The position numbers were made by a program, and so were the translations under genes. From assembly GCF_000198775.1 (NCBI RefSeq), contig NC_014722.1:1264798-1328797 (forward strand): a stretch of 64,000 nt of DNA. The letters run 5' to 3'. The number at the start of each line of letters is the position of its first letter. Positions within the stretch are counted from its first letter, which is position 1. The DNA is from Mycetohabitans rhizoxinica HKI 454. GTDB lineage: Bacteria; Pseudomonadota; Gammaproteobacteria; Burkholderiales; Burkholderiaceae. Positions 56,783 to 64,000 of this stretch are shown one piece after another. Under the pieces are notes generated by a model. The model was given only the letters and a program-made list of their open reading frames with translations, ran no database searches and was not told the origin of the DNA.

Positions 56783-59713
56783 ATGGCGAGCAACAACGTA
56801 GCCCAATTTGCCGCGGAACTGAAAATGCCTGCAGGCCTTCTGCTCGAACAGCTTCAAGCTGCGGGTGTGCAGAAAGCTAGCGCTGACGACGTGCTGTCCG
56901 AAGCGGACAAAGCGCGTTTGCTGGATCACTTGCGCAAGTCGCACGGCAGCGCTGACGGCGACAAGCGCAAGATCACGCTGACGCGCCGGCAGACGTCAGA
57001 AATTAAGCAGGCCGACGCAACCGGCAAGGCTCGCACGATCCAGGTCGAAGTCCGCAAGAAGCGGGTGTTCGTCAAGCGCGACGAGCCAGGTACCGAAGTG
57101 CCGAACGGCGAGGACCAGGACAGTGCAACTGCCGAGCTTGCGCGTCGCGAGGAGCAGGCGCGTCTCGAAGCCGAGGCACTGGCCCAGCAAGCGCGCGAAT
57201 TGCGGGAGCGGCAGGAGCGCCTTGAGCGCGAGGAAGCGCAGCGGCGTGCCCGCGAAGAGGCGGCCCAGGCGGAACGGCGTCGCGCCGAGGAGGAAGCGGC
57301 GCGACGCGCGGCGCAGGCGGCCCAGGAGCAGGCCCAGGCGCAGGCGCAAGCGCAAGCGCGTGCGGCTGCCCAGCAAGTGGCCGAGCAACAGCGCAATCAC
57401 GATGTGCCGCAACCGGCCGGCCAACAAGCTGCCGCTGACGACGCTCGTGCGGCGGCCGAGCGCGCCGCCGAGCGGGAGGCAGCGAAGAAGGCCGCCGACG
57501 ATGCCCGCGCCGCCGCCGACAAGGCACGCCTGGAGCAGGAAGCCATCCGCAAGCGACGGGAAGCGGCGGAAGCCGAGGCGCGGGCGATCCGCGAAATGAT
57601 GGCGACGCCGCGCAAGGCAATGGTCAAGGTGCCTGAACCGCCAAAGCCGGTTGAACCGGCCAAGACCGCTGAGGCAAAGGGCACGCTGCACAAGCCGGCC
57701 AGGCCGGCGGGCGCGGCAGCGCCGGCCCGACCGGCCGCCGGTGCGAAGAAACCGGTGTCGGCGCCGACGGCTGCGCCGTCCGGCGACAAGAAGAAAGTTC
57801 CGGGCAAGAGTGGTTGGCAAGACGATGCGGCGAAGCGGCGCGGCATCAAGACGCGCGGTGATTCAAGCGGTGGTGTGGACCGTGGCTGGCGGGGTGGTCC
57901 GCGCGGCCGTGGCAAGCATCAAGATGCGCAGACGAATTTCCAGGTGCCGACTGAGCCGATCGTGCGTGAAGTACACGTGCCGGAGACGATCACCGTGGCC
58001 GACCTCGCGCATAAGATGGCCGTCAAGGCCTCCGAGGTCATCAAGGTGATGATGAAACTCGGCCAGATGGTGACGATTAACCAGGTGCTGGACCAGGAAA
58101 CCGCGATGATCGTCGTCGAGGAACTGGGTCATCATGCGCTCGCCGCGAAGCTTGACGACCCGGAAGCGTTGCTGATCGAAGGCGAGGTGGCCGATGCCGA
58201 GGCGCTACCGCGCCCGCCGGTCGTCACGGTGATGGGCCACGTCGACCATGGCAAGACGTCGCTGCTCGACTATATCCGTACCGCGAAGGTTGCTGCGGGC
58301 GAGGCGGGGGGCATCACGCAGCATATCGGCGCATACCACGTCGAGACGCCGCGTGGTGTGATTACGTTCCTCGATACACCGGGCCACGAGGCATTTACCG
58401 CGATGCGGGCGCGGGGCGCGAAATCGACCGACATCGTGATCCTGGTGGTTGCGGCCGATGATGGCGTGATGCCACAGACGAAGGAGGCGATTTCGCATGC
58501 AAAGGCAGGCGGTGTGCCGATCGTCGTGGCGATCAACAAGATCGACAAGCCCGACGCGAATCCGGATCGGGTGAAGCAGGAATTGGTCGCGGAAGGCGTG
58601 GTGCCGGAAGAGTACGGTGGTGACGCGCCGTTCATTGAGGTATCCGCAAAGACCGGACAAGGCATTGACGACCTGCTCGAGAACGTGTTGTTGCAGGCCG
58701 AGGTGCTCGAATTGAAGGCGCCCATTGAGGCGCCTGCCAAGGGTATCGTGATCGAGGCGAAGCTGGACAAGGGCAAGGGCCCGGTCGCAACGATCCTGGT
58801 GCAGTCCGGCACGCTGTCGCGTGGCGACGTCGTACTGGCGGGCTCCGCCTATGGCCGCGTGCGGGCGATGACCGATGAGTTCGGCAAGGCGGCGAAGTCG
58901 GCGGGGCCATCGATTCCGGTCGAGATCCAAGGGCTGTCCGAGGTGCCGAACGCCGGCGAGGAAGTCATCGTGCTGCCGGACGAGCGCAAGGCGCGTGAAA
59001 TCGCGCTGTTCCGGCAAGGCAAGTTCCGCGACGTGAAGCTGGCGAAGCAGCAGGCCGCGAAGCTCGAAAGCATGCTGGAGCAGATGGGTGCTGGCGAAGT
59101 GCAGAACCTGCCGCTGATCGTGAAGGCCGATGTGCAAGGCTCGCAGGAAGCGTTGGTGCATGCGTTGCAGAAGCTGTCGACTGACGAGGTGCGCGTGCAA
59201 ATCGTGCACAGCGCAGTGGGCGGCATCAGCGAAACGGACGTCAACCTGGCGACCGCGTCCAAGGCCGTTATCATTGGCTTCAACACGCGTGCCGACGCCC
59301 AGACGCGCAGGCTGGCCGAGTCGAACGGTGTCGACCTCCGATACTACAACATCATCTATGATGCGGTAGACGAAGTGAAGGCTGCGATGTCCGGCATGCT
59401 GGCGCCGGAAAAACGCGAGGCGGTGATCGGCACGGTTGAAGTACGACAGGTGTTCAAGGTGCCGAAGGTCGGTGCGGTCGCCGGCTGTATGGTGACCGAC
59501 GGCGTTGTCAAGCGCAACGCATCAGTACGGGTGCTGCGCGACAACGTGGTGATCCATACCGGCGAGCTTGATTCGCTCAAGCGCTTCAAGGACGACGTGA
59601 AGGAAGTGAAGCAGGGCTTCGAGTGCGGCCTGTCGCTGAAGAACTTCAACGACATCCAGGAAGGTGATCAATTCGAGGTGTTCGAAGTCACCGAGGTGGC
59701 GCGCACGCTGTAA
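56783..59713 (+). CDS. infB: Translation initiation factor IF-2
   Basis: The 976-residue GTPase brings fMet-tRNA to the 30S subunit. It has an N-terminal small domain ([20 protein letters not shown]), a long charged coiled-coil/low-complexity region (about 110-380) and a second N-domain ([20 protein letters not shown]). The G domain has [30 protein letters not shown] and [12 protein letters not shown], followed by domains II-IV. It follows nusA by 105 bases; a terminator follows it. Confidence 0.97.
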   Translation: MASNNVAQFAAELKMPAGLLLEQLQAAGVQKASADDVLSEADKARLLDHLRKSHGSADGDKRKITLTRRQTSEIKQADATGKARTIQVEVRKKRVFVKRDEPGTEVPNGEDQDSATAELARREEQARLEAEALAQQARELRERQERLEREEAQRRAREEAAQAERRRAEEEAARRAAQAAQEQAQAQAQAQARAAAQQVAEQQRNHDVPQPAGQQAAADDARAAAERAAEREAAKKAADDARAAADKARLEQEAIRKRREAAEAEARAIREMMATPRKAMVKVPEPPKPVEPAKTAEAKGTLHKPARPAGAAAPARPAAGAKKPVSAPTAAPSGDKKKVPGKSGWQDDAAKRRGIKTRGDSSGGVDRGWRGGPRGRGKHQDAQTNFQVPTEPIVREVHVPETITVADLAHKMAVKASEVIKVMMKLGQMVTINQVLDQETAMIVVEELGHHALAAKLDDPEALLIEGEVADAEALPRPPVVTVMGHVDHGKTSLLDYIRTAKVAAGEAGGITQHIGAYHVETPRGVITFLDTPGHEAFTAMRARGAKSTDIVILVVAADDGVMPQTKEAISHAKAGGVPIVVAINKIDKPDANPDRVKQELVAEGVVPEEYGGDAPFIEVSAKTGQGIDDLLENVLLQAEVLELKAPIEAPAKGIVIEAKLDKGKGPVATILVQSGTLSRGDVVLAGSAYGRVRAMTDEFGKAAKSAGPSIPVEIQGLSEVPNAGEEVIVLPDERKAREIALFRQGKFRDVKLAKQQAAKLESMLEQMGAGEVQNLPLIVKADVQGSQEALVHALQKLSTDEVRVQIVHSAVGGISETDVNLATASKAVIIGFNTRADAQTRRLAESNGVDLRYYNIIYDAVDEVKAAMSGMLAPEKREAVIGTVEVRQVFKVPKVGAVAGCMVTDGVVKRNASVRVLRDNVVIHTGELDSLKRFKDDVKEVKQGFECGLSLKNFNDIQEGDQFEVFEVTEVARTL

Positions 59714-59732
59714 TTCGATGCACCAGTGCTAG

Positions 59733-59762
59733 GGGCGGGGCCGTCGGGCTCCGCCTTTTTTG
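59733..59762 (+). terminator. Terminator after infB
   Basis: GGCGGGGCC and GGGCTCCGCC form an imperfect GC-rich stem followed by TTTTTTT. It separates infB from rbfA, although rbfA begins only 16 bases later, so partial read-through is likely. Confidence 0.65.
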
Positions 59763-59778
59763 TTGGCAGGAATGGACT

Positions 59779-60147
59779 ATGCGGAAAAAACGCAGCAGTG
59801 GCGATCGCAATGTGCGGATCGCTGACCAAATCCAGCGGGATTTGTCGGAGTTGATCGCGCGTGAAGTCAAGGATCCGCGGATTGGACTGGTGACGATTCA
59901 GGCGGTCGAGTTGACTCCGGATTACGCGCACGCGAAGGTTTTTTTCACGACGCTGACTGCAGACCCTCGGCAGACGCAAGAAGCACTGAATCACGCGGCT
60001 GGCCACTTGCACAACTTGTTATTCAAGCGCTTGCACATTCATACGGTGCCAACGTTGCACTTTATGTTCGATGAGTCGATCGAGAAGGCCGTACAGATGT
60101 CGCGACTGATCGACGAGGCGAACGCGACGCGTGCCAAGGACGACTGA
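59779..60147 (+). CDS. rbfA: Ribosome-binding factor A
   Basis: The KH-type protein of 122 residues aids 16S rRNA maturation and cold adaptation. Conserved segments are [31 protein letters not shown] and the C-terminal [25 protein letters not shown]. It precedes truB, the usual arrangement. Confidence 0.95.
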   Translation: MRKKRSSGDRNVRIADQIQRDLSELIAREVKDPRIGLVTIQAVELTPDYAHAKVFFTTLTADPRQTQEALNHAAGHLHNLLFKRLHIHTVPTLHFMFDESIEKAVQMSRLIDEANATRAKDD

Positions 60148-60168
60148 GCGCCGGAACATGGCATCGAT

Positions 60169-61114
60169 ATGACGCAACGATTCGATCCGACGCGACCACG
60201 CATCGCCCGGCGTGCCGTGGACGGCGTGTTGCTGCTGGACAAGCCGGTCGGACTGTCCAGCAATGACGCGCTGATGCGCGCTAAGCTGCTTGTTTAACGC
60301 GAAGAAGGCAGGGCACACCGGAACGCTGGACCCGCTTGCGTCTGGGCTGTTGCCGCTGTGTTTTGGTGAGGCGACCAAGTTTTCGCAGGATCTGCTCGAT
60401 GCGGACAAGACCTATGACGCGACGCTGAAGCTTGGTGTGCGCACGACGACTGGCGACGCCGAGGGTGAGGTGCTACAGACGCGGCCTGTTACGTGCGACC
60501 GGGCGGCGATTGACGCGGCGCTCACCGCGTTCCGGGGCCCAATCATGCAGGTGCCGCCCATGTACTCGGCACTTAAGCGCGACGGCAAGCCCCTTTACGA
60601 ATACGCGCGGGCAGGCCAGACGCTCGAGCGTGAAGCGCGGGCGGTGACGATCCATGCGTTGGCGTGCATCACGTGCGCGCTGGACGCTGCGGCGTCCGTG
60701 ACGATTCGGGTTACATGCAGCAAGGGCACCTATATTCGCGTGCTGGCCGAGGACATTGGTGAAGCGCTGGGTTGCGGTGCGCATTTGACGATGCTGCGCC
60801 GCACCGGTGTCGGAGCATTGACATTGAACGATGCCGTGACGCTGGACGAACTGTCTGATGCGGATGAGCCGCGACGTTTAGCCTGTCTGCAACCGGTCGA
60901 CGCGTTATTGTCAACGTTTGAGCCAATTGAGCTGGATGCCGAGATGGCCCGGCGCTTCACGCACGGTCAGCGGTTGCGGTTGGTGCGTGCGTCGAACGTG
61001 GGTGACGACGTCAGGGTCAGGGTATATGACGCTGACGGGCGTCGGCTGCTTGGACTCGGTCGGTGCCAGCACGGTGTGCTATGTCCAGAACGCCTGATCG
61101 CCCCTCGCAGTTAG
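60169..61114 (+). pseudogene. truB: tRNA pseudouridine-55 synthase TruB, single-base frameshift
   Basis: TruB makes pseudouridine 55 in the T-loop of tRNAs. The frame from ATG 60169 reads MTQRFDPTRPRIARR, VDGVLLLDKPVGLSSNDAL, MRAK and hits a stop at 60295. The rest (LFNAKKAGHTGTLDPLASG with catalytic Asp, through the PUA-like end) lies in another frame. Dropping one base at 60286-60291 joins them into about 314 residues, the normal size. The 3' end overlaps the convergent repeat-protein gene by 98 bases. Error versus true inactivation is open. Confidence 0.87.
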
Positions 61115-62378
61115 CGCCGGTTCGTTGTGCTATTTCGTTGAATTGACTCTCGAGCCACGCCGCAGTCCTTTGTCGCTGTTCGGCGGGCAGTATTTCCGAG
61201 ATCGATTCGAGCAGCGAAAGCGCGTCATTGAACTGCTCGATCGTCATTTTGCCCGAGCGCCACAACGTGTGACTTAGTGCTAGCACTTGGTCCCATCGAT
61301 TCTGCTGCTCTGCCGCCGACGGCGGCGCGGTGGCATCGGATCGTGCTGTGTCGGCATCGGTAGCGTGGTGCATCGCCGCGGTGGCGGTGATCAGCGGCTC
61401 GACCGCGTCCGCGTCGCTATACTGAGTTGCAATCGATATCAAGGTATCCAAACGGTCTTGCTGTTCGGTGCTTTCCAGCCATCGTAGGCATGGCACGAGA
61501 TCCGCTATTGAAGTGGGCGAGACAGCTATCGCGGCATGCACCAATGCGTCGAAACTGGCTGCGCGTTCATCATCGGGCAAACGCTCCAACAGCGATACCA
61601 TGACCTCAATGGCGTCCACTTTGTCCGGTCCATGCAACTGGCCGATTGCGTCGAGCCCTACATTGAATGCCGCTCGCTGCGCAGAGTGCTCCGGCACGAT
61701 GGCATCGCGGGGGCTGTCGAAACGGTGACACACGTGATTAAAGATTTTGGGTAGCACGTTGATCAATGCGCGGTACGGGGTGGCATTTGCATGTGTCGGT
61801 TGCTTCGCAAGCTCGGACAGTGTCCACTGAATTGCGTCCAGGTGCCCGTCCTGCATCCACTCGATTTGTTCGATTACATATGCTTGAAGCTTCGCCTTAC
61901 CCAGGGGCAACTGGCGAGCGGCGTTGAAGATGTCTTTGAACTCCTGCAGCGGTGCTTGCTGGTCATCGCTGCCCAGGTCCATCGCACGCGCGTGAACCTG
62001 CGCTGCTGGTATTTGCCGCTGCGAAGCGTGCCACGTTTGGCGCGACGCGGTCGCGAACGACCACAGGTGACGATAAGCGGTGGTTTGATTGATGTTTGTC
62101 GTAGGTTCAGCGACTCGACAGGCGATGATCTCCAGCACTTCTAGTGGCAGCTTCGTTAGCGTCCGCGTGCGCACTGGCTGTTTGATTGTGGGATGGCGCG
62201 TCGGCGGGACTTCCGAGGCCGCGCTGCGCGGCAGTGACGCTGACACGTCCAAACGATAGTCGCGTGACTTTACCGGCATTTGATTGGGCTCAGCCAATGC
62301 AGTGTCGGCGTCCGGGGACTCAGAGGCGCCACATGCGCCTGTCATGCAAGGTAAATAAGCGAACCAGTTTCTTGACAT
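61017..62378 (-). CDS. F-box-like helical-repeat protein, candidate effector, 453 aa
   Basis: Start ATG 62378 (a GTG lies one codon before; no clear Shine-Dalgarno). Residues 1-70 are polar without a Sec signal. Residues about 72-124 (TLTKLPLEVLEIIACRVAEP, then HLWSFATASRQTWHAS) match the F-box pattern LPxExLxxI...W and resemble the LRR protein at 4321. From about 130 on the protein is alpha-helical with loose repeats of about 40 residues (LPDDERAASFDALVHAA). It is a paralogue of the partial gene at 62733. The last 33 residues lie antisense to truB. GC is lower than in neighbours. Function unknown; a host-targeted adaptor is inferred. Confidence 0.65.
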   Translation of the reverse strand: MSRNWFAYLPCMTGACGASESPDADTALAEPNQMPVKSRDYRLDVSASLPRSAASEVPPTRHPTIKQPVRTRTLTKLPLEVLEIIACRVAEPTTNINQTTAYRHLWSFATASRQTWHASQRQIPAAQVHARAMDLGSDDQQAPLQEFKDIFNAARQLPLGKAKLQAYVIEQIEWMQDGHLDAIQWTLSELAKQPTHANATPYRALINVLPKIFNHVCHRFDSPRDAIVPEHSAQRAAFNVGLDAIGQLHGPDKVDAIEVMVSLLERLPDDERAASFDALVHAAIAVSPTSIADLVPCLRWLESTEQQDRLDTLISIATQYSDADAVEPLITATAAMHHATDADTARSDATAPPSAAEQQNRWDQVLALSHTLWRSGKMTIEQFNDALSLLESISEILPAEQRQRTAAWLESQFNEIAQRTGANCEGRSGVLDIAHRAGTDRVQAADARQRHIP

Positions 62379-62732
62379 CACGTATTTTCATTTTTAAGCC
62401 GTTTAACCCAGGAGCTGGCGGGCACGCTTCCTACTACCAGCTAACGCTGTGTCGATCATGCCACTCAGCATTGGTCATGGCGCCCAATGCGACGGGCTGT
62501 ATCGCATTGGGCAATGTTTCATGATCATGGTAAGTTGCCATGTGCTGCGCAGCATAGTCATGACGTCAGCGCTGGGGCTGGTAAGGTAGATGTCATCGAC
62601 AGGAAAACGAAATTTTCCAGTGCTCGATGTAGCCTACATGGTGCCGGTACCTTTGGGTGCCTTTTGGTGCGGCCAGCGGATATCGTGGCACTGATGGATC
62701 AGTGCGTTACCGATTGTTCCTGCTCTGTGATG
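62379..62732. other. Intergenic region between the two paralogous repeat genes
   Basis: It contains no gene. An 11-base inverted repeat lies at 62482-62512. I looked for a TTCG-N16-TTCG box in the minus-strand direction and did not find one. AT-rich patches near 62380-62405 may hold the promoter of the downstream gene. Confidence 0.4.
62482..62512. repeat. Perfect 11-bp inverted repeat
   Basis: GCCCAATGCGA (62482-62492) and TCGCATTGGGC (62502-62512) are separated by nine bases. No T-run follows on the minus strand, so either a weak terminator of the upstream gene or a regulator site. Confidence 0.6.
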
Positions 62733-64000
62733 CTATCCGCAGGAGAATGCAATGCGTGCCAGACGCGACTGGGTGGGATCCGTGCACCGCTTGCTCCATT
62801 GTTCTATCCAAGGTTGCGAGGATGGCGAAAAATTGGCGGGTCTGCCTCGGAGTCGAAATGGGTCTTCAAGCGCAGTCTGCGCGTCGCGACTATTGTGTGG
62901 CGTGGCGCAATCTAGCATACGGGTCAGCATGTCGAAAACTTCGCGCTTTTTGTCATCTGGCGAACGGTGTATTTCCGTCACGAGGCAGGATAGCAGTTCA
63001 ACACGTGAGCGTAATGCCGACCGTTCTAAAACCTGCTCTTGTGTTGGAAACTTGTTGACTTGACGAAGCAGCCATTCGTACATCGGCTGTTGCTCTGCCT
63101 GCGGAATGGCACTTAGTTTGCCAGCAACAGCGGCCAATATGACATTGGCGTCCCGATCCTTGGATGGGTTCAGCGATTGGTCTGCAAGGTGGCGAACTGC
63201 TGCACACGCCGCGCCAGCATCTTCGCCGGGAAGATAGACTGCGGCATTTAGCAAAGGCTGGATCATGCCTGCGATGCGGTGTTGTATTGCCACTTGCAGC
63301 AGCGCGTGCCAGCGTGCAGGCTGGTCGTTATCGGAAAGGACATAGAGTTGAGCCGCGAGCGTTGGCGCCGACGCACCGTCATGCTTCTGTACAATGGACA
63401 GTAAGTTATCGAACTTCGCAGCACGCTCTTCTGCTGGAAGTAGTAAAAGTGTTGGCAGTCGTGACGCAAGCACTGCCACCAGCTTGGGACTGATGGTGTG
63501 TGCTATGTTCACCAGCGCATCAAAACGGGGCACCAAGTCTTGCGCAGAGAGCATGGGCAGCACGGCCGCTAGCATAGCTTCAGTCGCTCTCTTCTTGGTG
63601 ATTTTCTCGTTGGCACTATTCGAGTGCGGCGGCAGCTGGGACGCGGCGTCGACCAGTTGGAGCAGCAATGCGTTCAGGTTGGCACGAGTGTCCGGAGGGG
63701 ATCGCCAGTCGCCAATGATGCGTGGTGTCGCCTTAACGACGCGCGGTATTTCTCTAGATAACGCAATATACTGTGCGTGGCACTCGTGGGGGGCGGACTG
63801 CTTGAGTTTGGCGGTGACGTGTTGTGCTGCAAGATACGCGTCGTATGTCGGCAGGCAGTGCATCTGACCAATGACATAGGCTTCCACCTGAGGGCGCCGA
63901 GGTTGCAATGCCATTGCGCGCGTAAAGATTTCCTTGAATTTGTCAACTCGCTCCGGTTCGTTGAGCTGCTTTAAATCGCTGGCCTGCTGCGCGAGCTTTG
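62733..64000 (-). CDS. Helical-repeat protein, paralogue of 61017-62378, N-terminus outside window
   Basis: The frame is open from the window end (KLAQQASDLKQLNEPERVDKFKEIF) to the stop at 62733, at least 422 residues. An internal ATG at 63914 is unlikely to be the start, since the aligned paralogue runs on upstream: RVDKFKEIFTRAMALQPRRPQVEAYVIGQM pairs with LQEFKDIFNAARQLPLGKAKLQAYVIEQI-like sequence. Repeats of about 40 residues recur (LPAEERAAKFDNLLSIV, VPRFDALVNIAHTISP). Whether it also has an F-box must be seen in the missing part. No catalytic motif is visible. Confidence 0.65.
   Translation of the reverse strand, partial: KLAQQASDLKQLNEPERVDKFKEIFTRAMALQPRRPQVEAYVIGQMHCLPTYDAYLAAQHVTAKLKQSAPHECHAQYIALSREIPRVVKATPRIIGDWRSPPDTRANLNALLLQLVDAASQLPPHSNSANEKITKKRATEAMLAAVLPMLSAQDLVPRFDALVNIAHTISPKLVAVLASRLPTLLLLPAEERAAKFDNLLSIVQKHDGASAPTLAAQLYVLSDNDQPARWHALLQVAIQHRIAGMIQPLLNAAVYLPGEDAGAACAAVRHLADQSLNPSKDRDANVILAAVAGKLSAIPQAEQQPMYEWLLRQVNKFPTQEQVLERSALRSRVELLSCLVTEIHRSPDDKKREVFDMLTRMLDCATPHNSRDAQTALEDPFRLRGRPANFSPSSQPWIEQWSKRCTDPTQSRLARIAFSCG

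Noticed and set aside
58205..59209. 334-residue minus-strand frame
   Set aside because: Antisense shadow of infB; the GTPase motifs on the plus strand are complete.
62607..62640. Possible hrp-type box on the minus strand ahead of the 453-aa protein
   Set aside because: One CGAA is present but no second copy at the required 16-base spacing.

Overview
The window is GC-rich chromosomal DNA from a member of the Burkholderiales. The family content and gene order (rpsF-priB-rpsR-rplI-dnaB, hom-thrC-moeA-moaD-moaE, rimP-nusA-infB-rbfA-truB, arn genes) fit Burkholderia sensu lato. Three things point to a host-associated, gene-losing member such as the endofungal genus Mycetohabitans: eukaryote-like repeat proteins, several broken genes, and short tandem repeats. 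The genus is an inference from content, not from a database search.

Layout. 1-4.3 kb: the start of serB (cut by the window edge), a small secreted protein, a YbiT-type ABC-F ATPase coupled to an L-asparaginase. 4.1-6.1 kb: a 608-residue protein with an F-box-like N-terminus and fifteen NLR-like leucine-rich repeats of 29 residues, preceded by a perfect TTCG-N16-TTCG (hrpII-type) box. This is the most striking locus. 6.3-9.4 kb: S6-PriB-S18-L9 operon with promoter, leader and terminator, then dnaB. 9.6-11.2 kb: a PhoU-like DUF47 protein and the Pit phosphate transporter. 11.2-15.4 kb (minus strand): remnant of a short-chain dehydrogenase, NlpC/P60 lipoprotein, PIN-PhoH ATPase with an 8-bp tandem repeat at its 3' end, Bcp peroxiredoxin. 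15.5-22.8 kb (minus): a complete-looking lipid A 4-amino-4-deoxy-L-arabinose (Ara4N) operon with arnA split into two genes. 23.6-30.0 kb: alanine aminotransferase, homoserine dehydrogenase, threonine synthase, MoeA, MoaD, MoaE. 30-33.3 kb: a group 3 truncated globin and clpB carrying a one-base frameshift.

33.7-38.2 kb: a LexA-type box directly in front of a two-gene operon, a FAN1-like VRR-NUC nuclease coupled to an iron-sulfur DNA helicase. Each protein contains a long in-frame microsatellite. 38.3-46.1 kb: zwf, a wrecked IclR regulator beside an orphan pcaD-like hydrolase, a hybrid histidine kinase, a CtaG-like membrane protein, and bamC. 46.1-50.4 kb: small secreted and hypothetical proteins, a DUF218 protein, and a transposase fragment. 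50.4-54.4 kb: a LysR regulator, scpB with a one-base frameshift, rluB. 54.4-61.1 kb: strong promoter plus attenuator-like terminator, rimP-nusA-infB, rbfA, and truB with a one-base frameshift. 61.0-64.0 kb: two neighbouring paralogous helical-repeat proteins on the minus strand. The complete one also has an F-box-like N-terminus; the other runs off the window.

Taken together, mostly core housekeeping operons are interleaved with candidate host-directed F-box proteins at two sites, a probable SOS-controlled cross-link repair module, and signs of ongoing erosion (IclR and SDR remnants, transposase fragment, three single-base frameshifts that could also be sequence errors).
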